A stretch of DNA of 64,000 bases from Curtobacterium sp. VKM Ac-2865 (GCF_015350905.1 NZ_JADKRZ010000004.1:1-64000), one strand, 5' to 3'. Positions 16,371 to 25,338 are shown, numbered from the stretch's first letter. Notes: generated from the sequence alone by a model not told the origin. Translations and numbers: made by a program.

Positions 16371-17947
16371 GCGCCCCCACGCTGCCCGAGGTCGTCGCCG
16401 ACCCGGCCGTCACCGCAGCGCTCGCCGCGGACCTGACCGCCGCGGGCTTCACCGTCGACGGGGTCGACGCGCTCTGGGGCGCGGACGCCGCCGAGGCGCT
16501 GCACCGCGGCAACCGGGTGCCGGCCCTCCGTGCGCTCGCCGCACGTGGCCCGTCCGCGCTCGGGACCCTCGCCACGCTGTTCGTGCTCGGCCTGCCGGTC
16601 GCGCGGACCGCGGCCGACGCAGCGTTCCCGTCGGTGCGCGTCGACGAGCTCGAGCGGGCCGGCATCGTCCGGGTGGAGGAGGTCGACGCCCCCGACGTGG
16701 ACACGGTCGACGACGCCGACCAGGTGCGCCCGGCCGTGGACCTGCGCCCGTACGCGTTCGTCGACGACGCGGGTGCCGGCAGCTGGTGGATCGTCTCGGA
16801 CCTCGGGGAGCTCGCGCTCGGCGCCGCCCTCGACGAGGAGCACGTGCTCGGCATCGGCGGGGCCACCACCACACTGAGCGGGCTGCAGGTCCCCGTGCCC
16901 GTCCGCCGGGTGCTCGACCTCGGCACGGGCTGCGGCATCCAGGCCATGCACGCCCGACGCTTCGCCGACCAGGTGGTCGCGACCGACATCTCCCGTCGCG
17001 CACTCGACATCGCCCGCTTCAACGCCCAGCTCAACGGCCTGGACGGCATCGAGTTCCGGCTCGGCTCGCTGTTCGACCCGGTGGCGGGGGAGCGCTTCGA
17101 CCGCATCGTCTCGAACCCGCCCTTCGTCATCACGCCCCGCTCCGAGGGCGTGCCGTCGTACGAGTACCGCGACGGCGGCATGGTCGGCGACGCGCTGGTC
17201 GAGACCGTCCTGCGCGGCCTCGCCGACCACCTGGAGCCCGGCGGCACCGCGCAGCTGCTCGGCAACTGGGAACACCACTGGGGCGTCGACGGCCTGGACC
17301 GCGTCCGCGGGTGGTTCGCGGACAGCGGCCTGGACGCCTGGGTCGTCGAGCGCGAACGCCAGGACCCGAACCGCTACGCCGAGACCTGGATCCGCGACGG
17401 TGGCACCAAGCCCGGCACGCCGACGTTCGACCACCTGGTCGGCGCCTGGCTCGACGACTTCCAGGAACGCCGGGTCATCGGGGTCGGCTTCGGCTACGTC
17501 GTGGTCCGGAAGCCACAGTCGGGAGGCCCGGCTGGGCTCCGGCGGTTCGAGCGCGTCCCCGAGACGCTCGGCTCCAACCCCGCGGGGCTCGGTGCCACGG
17601 TGGCTCGGGTCCTCGACGCGGCCGAGTGGCTGGCCGCGCACGACGACGTCGCGCTCGCCTCAGCGCACCTGCGGGTCGCCGGCGACGTGACCGAGGAGCG
17701 CTACTACTGGCCGGGCAACGACGACCCGACCGTGATGACGCTCGTGCAGGGCGGTGGTTTCGGTCGTCGCGTGGACGCCGACACCGCGTTGGCCGCGTTC
17801 GTCGGGGCGTGCGACGGCGAGCTCTCGGTGGCGGCGATCGTCGGGGCGCTCGCGCAGATCACCGGCGTGGACGAGCAGGCGCTCGCCGCGGACCTGCTGC
17901 CCGCTGCACGTGAACTGGTACTCGACGGGCTGCTGTCCCCGGCCTGA
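16367..17947 (+). CDS. class I SAM-dependent methyltransferase (HemK/PrmC-like core)
   Basis: A 526-residue protein with a central Rossmann methyltransferase: motif I RVLDLGTGCGIQAMHA (about residues 179-194) and the NPPF tetrapeptide in RIVSNPPFVITPR, as in PrmC/HemK or N6-adenine/guanine methyltransferases. The N-terminal 140 residues and the C-terminal 200 residues are extra domains; the last one looks winged-helix-like (LGATVARVLDAAEWLA and following). The substrate is unknown. Translation is coupled to the ArsR gene by a 4-base overlap, yet its size and type suggest a housekeeping role independent of the efflux pair. Confidence 0.88.
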   Translation: MSAPTLPEVVADPAVTAALAADLTAAGFTVDGVDALWGADAAEALHRGNRVPALRALAARGPSALGTLATLFVLGLPVARTAADAAFPSVRVDELERAGIVRVEEVDAPDVDTVDDADQVRPAVDLRPYAFVDDAGAGSWWIVSDLGELALGAALDEEHVLGIGGATTTLSGLQVPVPVRRVLDLGTGCGIQAMHARRFADQVVATDISRRALDIARFNAQLNGLDGIEFRLGSLFDPVAGERFDRIVSNPPFVITPRSEGVPSYEYRDGGMVGDALVETVLRGLADHLEPGGTAQLLGNWEHHWGVDGLDRVRGWFADSGLDAWVVERERQDPNRYAETWIRDGGTKPGTPTFDHLVGAWLDDFQERRVIGVGFGYVVVRKPQSGGPAGLRRFERVPETLGSNPAGLGATVARVLDAAEWLAAHDDVALASAHLRVAGDVTEERYYWPGNDDPTVMTLVQGGGFGRRVDADTALAAFVGACDGELSVAAIVGALAQITGVDEQALAADLLPAARELVLDGLLSPA

Positions 17948-17962
17948 CCCCCGGATGCACGA

Positions 17963-17996
17963 GACCCCGGACGCGCGCGTGGCGTCGCCCGGGGTC
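17963..17996. terminator. hairpin between convergent genes
   Basis: GACCCCGG (17963-17970) pairs with CCGGGGTC (17989-17996), with more GC pairs inside. It lies between the methyltransferase stop and the epimerase stop, so it could end both transcripts. Confidence 0.65.
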
Positions 17997-18010
17997 ACAT
18001 GCGGTGGGGC

Positions 18011-18874
18011 TCAGGAGCGGTGGTCGCGCCAGGAGTGCTGCGGGTCGTAGCCGAGCAGCTCGCGGGCCTTCTCCGACGACAGCAGGGAGCTGACGCCGTC
18101 GATGTCCGAGCGGCGCTCGACGTCGGGCACGAAGCGCTCGACGAGCTCGAGCGTCGGGGTGTCCATCACCGTGTCGGGGCTGGCGATGACGAACGCCTCG
18201 AACCCGGTGAGTTCGCTCTCGACGGCCTTGCGCACGGCCTGGGCGCCGTCGCGGGAGTCGATGTAGGACCACAGGTTGAAGGTCTTGGCCTCGGGCGTCG
18301 CGTCCCACGGGTACGACGGGTAGTCGGTCTCGTCCATGACGTTCGAGAACCGCAACCCGATCATCTTCAGCGTCGGGTCCCAGCGGGTGAAGTGCCGGGC
18401 CATCTCCTCTTCGACGGCCTTGCCGAGGGAGTACGAGGACTGCGGGCGCACCGGGAAGTCCTCGTCGACGGGCAGGTAGGGCGGGTGGTGCTCGCCCATC
18501 GGGATGCCGAGCAGGGTCTCACTCGACGCCCAGACCACGTTCGTGATCTTCGCGGCGCGGGCCGCGTGGAAGACGTTGATCGACGAGGTCACGTTGTTCG
18601 TGATGAGCGCCACGTCCGGCACCTGCCCGGGAGCGGGAACCGCTGCCAGGTGCACGACCGCGTCGACGTGGTCGTAGCGGTCGTCGACACCCATGAACGC
18701 GTTGAGCACCTGCCCGTAGTCCGTCAGGTCGATGCGGACGAACTGCACCCGTTCGGGCTTGTCGGGCGAGGGGACCCGGTCGAGGAGGACGACGTCGTAC
18801 CCGTGTTCGTCGAGGTCGCGCACCACCGCTCGTCCGAGCTTGCCGCTGCCGCCGGTCACCACTACGCGAGTCAT
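18011..18874 (-). CDS. NAD-dependent epimerase/dehydratase (extended SDR)
   Basis: A 287-residue extended short-chain dehydrogenase. The NAD-binding TGGSGKLG is at residues 8-15, VVHLAAV follows at the fourth strand, and the active-site YSLGKAVEEE (Tyr-x3-Lys) is present. The sugar-nucleotide or other substrate cannot be assigned. The ATG at 18874 is chosen because GGAGG lies 4 bases upstream; an upstream ATG at 18889 lacks such a site. It probably lies in one transcript with the TetR gene that precedes it on the minus strand, although a hairpin lies between them. Confidence 0.87.
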   Translation of the reverse strand: MTRVVVTGGSGKLGRAVVRDLDEHGYDVVLLDRVPSPDKPERVQFVRIDLTDYGQVLNAFMGVDDRYDHVDAVVHLAAVPAPGQVPDVALITNNVTSSINVFHAARAAKITNVVWASSETLLGIPMGEHHPPYLPVDEDFPVRPQSSYSLGKAVEEEMARHFTRWDPTLKMIGLRFSNVMDETDYPSYPWDATPEAKTFNLWSYIDSRDGAQAVRKAVESELTGFEAFVIASPDTVMDTPTLELVERFVPDVERRSDIDGVSSLLSSEKARELLGYDPQHSWRDHRS

Positions 18875-18976
18875 CGCGCCTCCGCTCATCGTCGAGTTGC
18901 TGTGGGCCCATCCTGCCGTGCGGGGGTGGACGGAGGCAGGTACTGACGGTGCCCTGCTGTGCCGGGGGTGCGCCGA

Positions 18977-19001
18977 GCCTCCTGGCCGGTCGTCAGGAGG
19001 C
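18977..19001 (-). terminator. hairpin over the TetR stop codon
   Basis: GCCTCCTG (18977-18984) pairs with CAGGAGGC (18994-19001), spanning the stop codon of the TetR gene. It may partly terminate TetR transcription before the epimerase gene. Confidence 0.5.
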
Positions 19002-19589
19002 GGACACGGCGGCGACCTCGGCGATCGCGAGCCGGGCGACCAGCTCGACGTGCGCGGCCATGTCGCGGCTCGGGTCGAAGAGCCACTGGATCTGCATGCC
19101 GTCGGAGACGGCGAGCAGGACGCTCGTGAGCGCTTCGGGGTCGACGTCGGGCCGGAGGCGGCCGTCCTCCTGCATGCGGCGGAAGTCGGTGGTCATGATC
19201 CGGCGGGCCCTGTCGTAGCGCTCGCGGAAGTAGTCGTGCGCGGGGTGCTCCGGGTCCGTGGCCGCTGCGGCGGACAGGTTGACGAACATCTGCACGAGGC
19301 CGGGCACCTCGGCGTTGTGGCGGACGACCGCTGCGAGGAGCTGGGCGGGGTCGTGGGCGTCAGCGTGGGTGGCGTCGTCGATCGCGTCACGGCGCCGGAG
19401 GACCTCGACCCAGAGCTCGTCCTTCGAGTCGAAGTAGTGCAGGAGCCCGGCCTGTGTGAGACCGACGGCTCCGGCGATGTCCCTGATGCTGGTGCGCCGG
19501 AACCCCTGGCGGGCGACGAGTTCGAGTGCCACGGTGAGGATCGCCTCGCGCTTGGCGATGCCCTTCGCGTAGGAACCGCGTCGTGTCAT
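18993..19589 (-). CDS. TetR family transcriptional regulator
   Basis: A 198-residue TetR-type repressor. The N-terminal HTH (KREAILTVALELVARQGFRRTSIRDIAGAVGLTQAGLLHYFDSKDELW by pattern, residues 13-57) is canonical. The C-terminal domain is the longer TetR_C type. Its own -10 hexamer (TAAAGT) is 6 bases from the ATG. Likely targets are itself and the downstream epimerase gene. No clear operator palindrome was seen next to its start. Confidence 0.9.
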   Translation of the reverse strand: MTRRGSYAKGIAKREAILTVALELVARQGFRRTSIRDIAGAVGLTQAGLLHYFDSKDELWVEVLRRRDAIDDATHADAHDPAQLLAAVVRHNAEVPGLVQMFVNLSAAAATDPEHPAHDYFRERYDRARRIMTTDFRRMQEDGRLRPDVDPEALTSVLLAVSDGMQIQWLFDPSRDMAAHVELVARLAIAEVAAVSAS

Positions 19590-19595
19590 GGCAGG

Positions 19596-19601
19596 ACTTT
19601 A
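19596..19601 (-). promoter_or_regulatory. -10 hexamer TAAAGT, TetR gene
   Basis: On the minus strand TAAAGT lies 6 bases before the ATG at 19589, the leaderless spacing. Confidence 0.55.
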
Positions 19602-19831
19602 CCGCCGAGGGCACGGAGGCGGTCGCAGGTACCTGAGCAGCTGCCCATCCGCTTTCCGCGCGGTTACCAGATCCATTCAGTAGCATGAACCCCGCGTCAG
19701 GCGGCTGGTTACCGTCGACGCGCGCACCACCGAGGGATCATCGCGTGTGCGAAGCGGCCTCCTGATCCGGCCGACGAGCCCCTGTGGTCCCGGTGCGCCA
19801 GATGCGCCCTCGCGTTCTCGCGGGGGCGCAT

Positions 19832-19882
19832 CGTTCGTCTGCACTGGTCGTTCGTGTGCACTGGTCGTTCGTCTGCACTGGG
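19832..19882 (+). repeat. 17-bp tandem repeat, three units
   Basis: TCGTTCGTCTGCACTGG is repeated three times without gaps; the middle unit differs by one base (GTG for CTG). The array begins inside the 3' arm of the hairpin at 19802-19833. Confidence 0.9.
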
Positions 19883-19969
19883 AAAAAGTGGTGACAGAAG
19901 GTCAAAATGCGCTGTGAGCCGCCGCGCGCGGTTGTGCCGGACCGCCTGTCAGGTGGGACGATGAACGAA

Positions 19970-19998
19970 CCATCTCGGACGGATCAGGTCCGAGATGG
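19970..19998. terminator. 10-bp perfect stem
   Basis: CCATCTCGGA (19970-19979) pairs with TCCGAGATGG (19989-19998) over a 9-base loop. It stands next to the hairpin at 20001-20049, in the region after the flavin oxidoreductase gene. Confidence 0.5.
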
Positions 19999-20000
19999 TC

Positions 20001-20049
20001 ATCCGGTGGGGGCCCCGAGCTTCACCGACTCGAGCGGGCCCCCGCCGGA
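20001..20049 (-). terminator. terminator of second LLM oxidoreductase gene
   Basis: ATCCGGTGGGGGCCC (20001-20015) pairs with GGGCCCCCGCCGGAT (20035-20049), about 15 bp with one mismatch. It lies 9 bases beyond the stop codon at 20058. Confidence 0.7.
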
Positions 20050-20057
20050 TGCCATCG

Positions 20058-21086
20058 TCATCCGTGCAGGTGCGGTGCGATCTGCTCGGCGATGACGGTC
20101 AGGATCCGCTCGTGCGACGCGGCGTCGCCGTTGGCCGGCAGCGTGATCACGAGTTCGTCCGTCGCGGTGACGGCTGGGTCGGCGCGCAGGGCCTCGACGA
20201 TCGCGGCGGGTTCGCCGGAGACGACCTGGCTGAAGCGGAACGGCGGCGTACCGGACAGGGGGCGACCCTCGTCGTCCATGCCCGCGGCGTAGCTGGTCAG
20301 GAACTCGTCGTGGACCTGACGGTCGTGGTCGTCGAGCAGGGGGACGACGATCCGGCCGACGGCGACCTTCGGGGTGCGTCCGACGTGCGTCCCCGCCGCC
20401 TGGAGCTCGGCGAAGCGAGCGCGGTAGGCGTCGATCTGCGCCGCCTGTGCCACGGCGAAGGGCTCGCCGGTGTCCTCGGTGTTCAGGGTCGAGCAGTGCA
20501 GCAGCAGGCCCTTCTCCGCCGTGCGCACCGCGGTGCCCATGCTGCCGCCGCCCCACCACACCCGGTGACGGAGCTCGGGGCTCAGGGGCTGCAGCGTGAG
20601 GTCGGTGCCCTCGGGGATGCTCTCGTAGCCCTTGCCCGAGGTGCCGAGCGGCTGGCCGTCGAGGACCTCGAGCAGGCGTGCTGCGCGGGCTTCGGCCTCG
20701 TCGCGGAAGCTCCGCTCGACACTGCCGAACACCGGGTCGAGGATGGGACCGTACCCGGCGATCCCCGTGCTGATGCCGAGCTGCACGCGACCGCCGCTGA
20801 GCAGGTCGACCGTGCTGGCGTCCTCGGCGAGGCGTACCGGGTCCTCGTAGCGCATGCCGAGGACGGCGGTGCCGAAGCCGATCGTGCTGGTGCGCTGCGC
20901 TGCGGCTGCGAAGAACGTCATCGGGCTCGTGAGGAACGGTTCGAAGTGTCGACCACGGACCCACCCGGTGCCGTACCCGAGCCGCTCGGCGGTCTCGAAG
21001 AGGCGGAGGCCGTCCTCCAGGGCGGCGGCCGCGCCGGCGGCGCCCCCGTGGTTGGGGACGAAGGACAGGAAGCCGAGTTCACGCAC
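20058..21086 (-). CDS. LLM class flavin-dependent oxidoreductase
   Basis: A 342-residue luciferase-like monooxygenase with the family blocks STIGFGTAVLGMRYEDP and VQLGISTGIAGYGP, the same plan as the paralogue at 11358-12395. The GTG start has TAGAAT exactly 6 bases upstream and no Shine-Dalgarno, arguing for a leaderless mRNA. It is divergent from the helicase gene. Cofactor (FMN or F420) and substrate are not determined. Confidence 0.9.
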   Translation of the reverse strand: MRELGFLSFVPNHGGAAGAAAALEDGLRLFETAERLGYGTGWVRGRHFEPFLTSPMTFFAAAAQRTSTIGFGTAVLGMRYEDPVRLAEDASTVDLLSGGRVQLGISTGIAGYGPILDPVFGSVERSFRDEAEARAARLLEVLDGQPLGTSGKGYESIPEGTDLTLQPLSPELRHRVWWGGGSMGTAVRTAEKGLLLHCSTLNTEDTGEPFAVAQAAQIDAYRARFAELQAAGTHVGRTPKVAVGRIVVPLLDDHDRQVHDEFLTSYAAGMDDEGRPLSGTPPFRFSQVVSGEPAAIVEALRADPAVTATDELVITLPANGDAASHERILTVIAEQIAPHLHG

Positions 21087-21092
21087 GAGCCG

Positions 21093-21098
21093 ATTCTA
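21093..21098 (-). promoter_or_regulatory. -10 hexamer TAGAAT, LLM gene
   Basis: On the minus strand TAGAAT lies 6 bases before the GTG at 21086. One base from the ideal TATAAT. Confidence 0.6.
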
Positions 21099-21191
21099 TG
21101 CGCCTGTATGGATCTGTGGAAGGTGCGGTGTCCGTCCACGGATGTCGGGCCTCCCGACCGTGGTCGATGGTGGGGCTGGGAGGATGGGTAC

Positions 21192-23747
21192 ATGACCGAC
21201 GTCACCACTGCTGCTCCGCTCGTCGCCGCGATGCCGGCGGCCCCCGGCGGTGTCGTCGACCCCGACGCCGTCTACCAGGCCTTCGCCGACTGGGCGGAGT
21301 CGAGCGGACGACCGCTGTACCCGGCGCAGGACGAAGCCGTCATCGAGCTGGTGTCCGGCGCGAACGTCGTCCTCAGCACGCCGACCGGCACCGGCAAGTC
21401 GCTCGTCGCGGCCGGAGCGCACTTCGCGGCGCTCGCCGAGGGCAAGCGCAGCTACTACACCGCACCGATCAAGGCCCTGGTGTCAGAGAAGTTCTTCCAG
21501 CTCGTGGACCTGTTCGGCGCCCACAACGTCGGCATGGTCACGGGGGACTCCAGCGTCAACGCGGACGCCCCGATCGTGTGCTGCACGGCGGAGATCCTCG
21601 CCAACCTGGCGCTCCGGCAGGGCCCGGACGCCGACGTGGACGTCGTGGTCATGGACGAGTTCCACTTCTACGGCGACGCCGACCGCGGCTGGGCCTGGCA
21701 GGTCCCGCTGCTCGTGCTCGAGCGTGCGCAGTTCCTGCTCATGTCGGCCACCCTCGGGGACGTCACCACGATCGCGGACGACCTCTCGCGGCGCACCGGG
21801 CGGCCGACCGCGCGGGTCACCGGTGTCTCGCGTCCGGTGCCGCTCGAGTACGAGTACGTGATGACGCCGGTGCAGGAGACCGTCGAGCGCCTGCTGGAAG
21901 AAGGCAAGGCGCCCGTGTACATCGTGCACTTCGCCCAGGCTGCCGCGCTCGAGCGGGCACAGGCGCTCATGTCCGCCAAGGTCGCCTCACGCGAACGCCG
22001 CGACCAGATCGCCGAGGCGATCGCCACCTTCCGCTTCAGCGCCGGGTTCGGGCAGACGCTCTCGCGCCTGATCCGCGCCGGCATCGGGGTGCACCACGCG
22101 GGGATGCTGCCGAAGTACCGACGGCTCGTCGAACAGCTGGCGCAACGCGGGCTGCTCCCCGTGATCTGCGGCACGGACACCCTCGGCGTCGGCATCAACG
22201 TGCCGATCCGCTCGGTGCTGCTGACGGGCCTGACCAAGTACGACGGCACCCGGATGCGCCAGCTGTCCGCCCGCGAGTTCCACCAGATCGCCGGACGCGC
22301 GGGTCGTGCGGGCTACGACACCGAGGGCGACGTCGTCGCCGAGGCACCGGAGCACGAGATCGAGAACGCCCGCGCGGTGGCCAAGGCCGGGGACGACCCG
22401 AAGAAGAAGAACAAGATCAAGCGGAAGAAGGCGCCCGAGGGCTTCGTCTCGTGGGGGCAGGCGTCCTTCGAGCGACTCATCAACGCCGAGCCCGAGCCGA
22501 TGGTGTCGCGCATGCGGATCACGCACGCGATGGTGCTCGCCGTCGTGGGCCGCGCCGACGACGCGTTCGAGGACGTCCGCTCGCTCGTGTTCGACAACCA
22601 CGAGCCGCGGTCGCGCCAGCTCGACATGGCCCGTCGTGCCCTGACGATCGCCCGCACGCTGATCAACGCCCGCGTGATCGAGAAGGTGGACGGGACGTAC
22701 CGCGTGACCGTCGACCTGCAGGCCAACTTCGCCCTAAACCAGCCCCTGTCGCCGTTCGCGCTGGCCGCGTTCGAGCTGCTGGACCCCGAGTCGCCGACGT
22801 ACGCGCTCGACATGGTGTCCATCGTCGAGGCCACCCTCGACGACCCGCGCGCGATCCTGTCGCAGCAGCAGTTCAAGGAGCGCGGCGAGGCCGTCGCGCG
22901 GATGAAGCAGGAGGGCATCGAGTACGAGGAGCGCATGGAGCTGCTGGAAGAGGTGACCCACCCGAAGCCCCTCGACGAGCTCCTGACCGCGGCGTACGAG
23001 GCCTACGCCGCCGAACAGCCGTGGGTGCTCGACTTCACGCTGTCGCCCAAGGCCGTCGTCCGTGACATGTACGAGCGCGCGATGACCTTCGGCGACTTCG
23101 TGCGGTTCTACCAGCTCACGCGTTCCGAGGGGCTCGTGCTCCGCTACCTCTCGGACGCCTACCGCACGATGCGCCAGACCATCGCGGACGAGCAGCGCAC
23201 GCAGGAGCTCGACGACCTGATCGAGTGGCTCGGGGAGCTCGTGCGCCAGGTCGACTCGTCACTGGTCGACGAGTGGGAGGCCCTGATGAACGGGGACGTG
23301 GCGCTCGCCGAGGCCGAGCACGCCGAGATCGCCCCGCCCCAGCCCGCGCGACTCACCGGCAACGTCCGGGCGTTCCGGGTGCTCGTGCGCAACGCCCTGT
23401 TCCAGCGGGTGCTGCTCGCCGCGAACGACGACATCGACGGGCTCGGCGAGCTCGACGCTGCCGCCGGGTTCGACCGCGCCGCCTGGGACCTGGTGCTCGA
23501 GGAGTACTACGACGAGCACGACACCATCGGGATCGACGCCGACGCCCGGTCGATGCAGTTCCTCGACCTGTCCGAGCAGGGCCGTACCTGGCGTGCACGG
23601 CAGATCTTCGCCGACCCGGCGGGCGACAAGGACTTCGGGTTCTCGGCGACGATCGACCTCGACGCCTCGGACGAAGCCGGCGAAGCGGTCGTCCGCGTCA
23701 CCGAGATCGGACGCTTCGACGGGTGGACCGAGGTCGACGTCGACTGA
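21192..23747 (+). CDS. Ski2-like DEAD/DEAH-box RNA helicase with DUF3516
   Basis: An 851-residue superfamily 2 helicase. Walker A STPTGTGKS is at residues 62-70, motif II is DEFH (155-158; DExH type), motif III is MSATLG and motif VI is QIAGRAGRAG. A lysine-rich insertion (DDPKKKNKIKRKKAPEG) follows motif VI. The C-terminal half (after about residue 420) corresponds to DUF3516, which is found only attached to such actinobacterial helicases. The likely role is RNA unwinding in turnover or ribosome assembly, by analogy with Ski2/Mtr4. The start is the ATG nearest the conserved region; GAGGAT lies 6 bases upstream. A strong hairpin follows the stop. Confidence 0.92.
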   Translation: MTDVTTAAPLVAAMPAAPGGVVDPDAVYQAFADWAESSGRPLYPAQDEAVIELVSGANVVLSTPTGTGKSLVAAGAHFAALAEGKRSYYTAPIKALVSEKFFQLVDLFGAHNVGMVTGDSSVNADAPIVCCTAEILANLALRQGPDADVDVVVMDEFHFYGDADRGWAWQVPLLVLERAQFLLMSATLGDVTTIADDLSRRTGRPTARVTGVSRPVPLEYEYVMTPVQETVERLLEEGKAPVYIVHFAQAAALERAQALMSAKVASRERRDQIAEAIATFRFSAGFGQTLSRLIRAGIGVHHAGMLPKYRRLVEQLAQRGLLPVICGTDTLGVGINVPIRSVLLTGLTKYDGTRMRQLSAREFHQIAGRAGRAGYDTEGDVVAEAPEHEIENARAVAKAGDDPKKKNKIKRKKAPEGFVSWGQASFERLINAEPEPMVSRMRITHAMVLAVVGRADDAFEDVRSLVFDNHEPRSRQLDMARRALTIARTLINARVIEKVDGTYRVTVDLQANFALNQPLSPFALAAFELLDPESPTYALDMVSIVEATLDDPRAILSQQQFKERGEAVARMKQEGIEYEERMELLEEVTHPKPLDELLTAAYEAYAAEQPWVLDFTLSPKAVVRDMYERAMTFGDFVRFYQLTRSEGLVLRYLSDAYRTMRQTIADEQRTQELDDLIEWLGELVRQVDSSLVDEWEALMNGDVALAEAEHAEIAPPQPARLTGNVRAFRVLVRNALFQRVLLAANDDIDGLGELDAAAGFDRAAWDLVLEEYYDEHDTIGIDADARSMQFLDLSEQGRTWRARQIFADPAGDKDFGFSATIDLDASDEAGEAVVRVTEIGRFDGWTEVDVD

Positions 23748-23762
23748 CCGCTCAGTTCTGAA

Positions 23763-23800
23763 GAGAGGAGCCCCCGGCCAGCAGGCCGGGGGCTCCTCTC
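23763..23800. terminator. bidirectional 17-bp perfect hairpin
   Basis: GAGAGGAGCCCCCGGCC (23763-23779) pairs completely with 23784-23800 over an AGCA loop. It sits between the convergent helicase and secreted-protein genes and can terminate both. Confidence 0.85.
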
Positions 23801-23812
23801 CGTCAGCGGGCG

Positions 23813-24868
23813 TCAGCGCGCGTCGACCGTGAAGGTCTTCGTGCCGCCAGCCATGTGGAGCGTGAAGGTCTTCACCGAGCCCGTGCCCACGACGATGCTG
23901 CGGGTGATGCTGAAGCCCTCGATGAACCCGCCGGTGACGTAGGTGTCACCCTCGCCGGTGATCATGTACTGCGCACCCATCGGGCCGCTGATCGTGACGT
24001 CGGCGCGGCCGTTCGCGACGGCGCCGACCTTGACGTCACCGGCGATGGAGCCGTCCTGGTCACCGGGCTGTTCCGGGGTCGGGGTGCCCGGGTCGACCGG
24101 GACCTGCGGGTCCTCGCCCGGGTCGACAGGCTCGGGTGACGGCGCGACCGGCTGTTCCGGCTCGGCACCCGAGGACTGGTCGACCTCGACGGTGGTCGAA
24201 CCGATGACCTTCAGGCCGTCCTTGACGGACACCGTGTAGGTGGTGACGGCACCCTCGGGTGCCTCGACCGACACCCGCGCAGCGGTGCGGCCGAGGATGC
24301 CGCCGCCGACCAGGTGACCGGCGGCGTCGGTGACCTCGTATGTCTTGCCGGCCGGGCCGGTCACGACGAGCGTGGCGTAGCCGCCTGCGTACCCGGAGAC
24401 GACGACGGTCGGGGCGTCGCCGGTGCCCGGCGTGCCCGGGTCGACCGGCGTGCCCGGGTCGCCCGGGGTCTGGTCGCGGGTGTCGACCGACCACGGGGTC
24501 TGCAGGCTCTCGCCGTCGAGGACCGAGGTCACCGTGAACGTGGTGAGGCGGTCGTCGTCGACGCGGACGAACACGGTGTTGTAGCCGGACGGGGGGATGC
24601 GGACGACCGTGGTGCGTCGGGTGTCGTCCTCGAAACGCACGAGGCTGCCGGCTGCCGCGTGGACGCCGACCTGCACGACACCGCTGGACTTCGACACGAT
24701 GGACAGCTCGGGAGCGGTGACGGCGTTGGTGGAGCTGCTGGCAGCGGCCGCAGTCGTGCTCGCGGTGTCGATGGACGCGGCGTTCGCTGCCGGCCCGAAG
24801 GCGAGGGAAGCGATGACGACACCAGTGGCGCACGTCATGAGGCCGATGGTCTTCTTGCTGGGGGTCAT
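23813..24868 (-). CDS. secreted protein with Pro-rich linkers
   Basis: A 351-residue exported protein. The signal peptide is clear (TPSKKTIGLMTCATGVVIASLAFGPAANAAS; cleavage after ANA near residue 30). The mature part alternates three beta-rich modules of about 70 residues with two Pro/Gly/Asp/Thr-rich linkers (near residues 160-178 and 250-290) that contain repeats of VDPGTP. The modules share the pattern V-x-G-P-x-G-x-x-Y and may be diverged copies of one fold. There is no LPXTG or C-terminal anchor, so it is probably released or wall-associated. No enzyme motif is seen. Confidence 0.82.
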   Translation of the reverse strand: MTPSKKTIGLMTCATGVVIASLAFGPAANAASIDTASTTAAAASSSTNAVTAPELSIVSKSSGVVQVGVHAAAGSLVRFEDDTRRTTVVRIPPSGYNTVFVRVDDDRLTTFTVTSVLDGESLQTPWSVDTRDQTPGDPGTPVDPGTPGTGDAPTVVVSGYAGGYATLVVTGPAGKTYEVTDAAGHLVGGGILGRTAARVSVEAPEGAVTTYTVSVKDGLKVIGSTTVEVDQSSGAEPEQPVAPSPEPVDPGEDPQVPVDPGTPTPEQPGDQDGSIAGDVKVGAVANGRADVTISGPMGAQYMITGEGDTYVTGGFIEGFSITRSIVVGTGSVKTFTLHMAGGTKTFTVDAR

Positions 24869-25003
24869 GTGTGGTTCTTTCTCCAGAGCCCGCTCCGAGC
24901 GGGGTCCGGCCAGAATACGACATGTCAAGCGTGGTGTTTCCTGTGCCACTGCGATCGCGCCGAGCTGCCCGTTCGGGGGTGTGCCCGACGCGCCGTGCGC
25001 GGG

Positions 25004-25009
25004 TAGCGT
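25004..25009 (+). promoter_or_regulatory. -10 hexamer TAGCGT, DUF6458 gene
   Basis: TAGCGT lies 31 bases before the ATG at 25041. This promoter is therefore leadered and the gene has a normal ribosome site (GGAAGGA), in contrast to the leaderless genes. Confidence 0.5.
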
Positions 25010-25040
25010 CTGGCGCGCCACCTACCGGAAGGAATGCGAC

Positions 25041-25292
25041 ATGCGCATCGGATCCAGCATCGCCCTGATCGTCATCGGCGCGATCGTCGCCTTCGCGCTG
25101 GACATCCAGCTCGCCGGCATCGATCTCCGACTCATCGGCTACATCCTGATGGCCGCGGGCGTCGTCCTGCTCATCATCAGCCTGGCGGTGGGCTTCGGCG
25201 GCCGTCGCACCACCACGACCACGCGCTCGGGTGTCGACCCGGCCTCGGGGGAGCAGATCACCCGTCAGGACCGGCGCGACGGCACCTACTGA
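25041..25292 (+). CDS. DUF6458 family small membrane protein
   Basis: An 83-residue protein with two transmembrane segments (about 5-22 and 30-50; GSSIALIVIGAIVAFAL and IGYILMAAGVVLLIISLA) and a short hydrophilic tail with RRTTTTTRSG. This matches the small actinobacterial DUF6458 proteins, whose role is unknown. GGAAGGA lies 8 bases upstream of the ATG. An intrinsic terminator follows. Confidence 0.82.
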   Translation: MRIGSSIALIVIGAIVAFALDIQLAGIDLRLIGYILMAAGVVLLIISLAVGFGGRRTTTTTRSGVDPASGEQITRQDRRDGTY

Positions 25293-25308
25293 CACGAGTG
25301 ACTGGCTG

Positions 25309-25338
25309 ACGGGTCCGGGCTCTCGAGCCCGGGCCCGT
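25309..25338 (+). terminator. terminator of DUF6458 gene
   Basis: ACGGGTCCGGGCT (25309-25321) pairs with AGCCCGGGCCCGT (25326-25338), 13 bp with one mismatch and a CTCG loop. CGTTGTGT follows. Confidence 0.8.

Larger units (their letters stand above)
19590..20057. other. 468-bp gene-free region with hairpins and repeats
   Basis: No convincing protein gene. It holds the TetR promoter at its left end, an isolated TAGCAT -10-like hexamer (19681-19686), a strong hairpin at 19802-19833 (arms GATGCGCCC/GGGCGCATC plus an inner TCGCG/CGCGG stem), three 17-bp tandem repeats, and two hairpins that end the next minus-strand gene. The 19690-19833 stretch could be a small structured RNA, but it matches no class I recognise. 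Confidence 0.4.

Noticed and set aside
11358..21086. The two LLM oxidoreductases as a recent tandem duplication
   Set aside because: They share family motifs but differ along most of their length and lie 8 kb apart with unrelated neighbours; ordinary paralogues.
21098..23065. 655-codon plus-strand open frame inside the helicase gene
   Set aside because: Wrong frame of the helicase gene, Arg-rich with no motifs.
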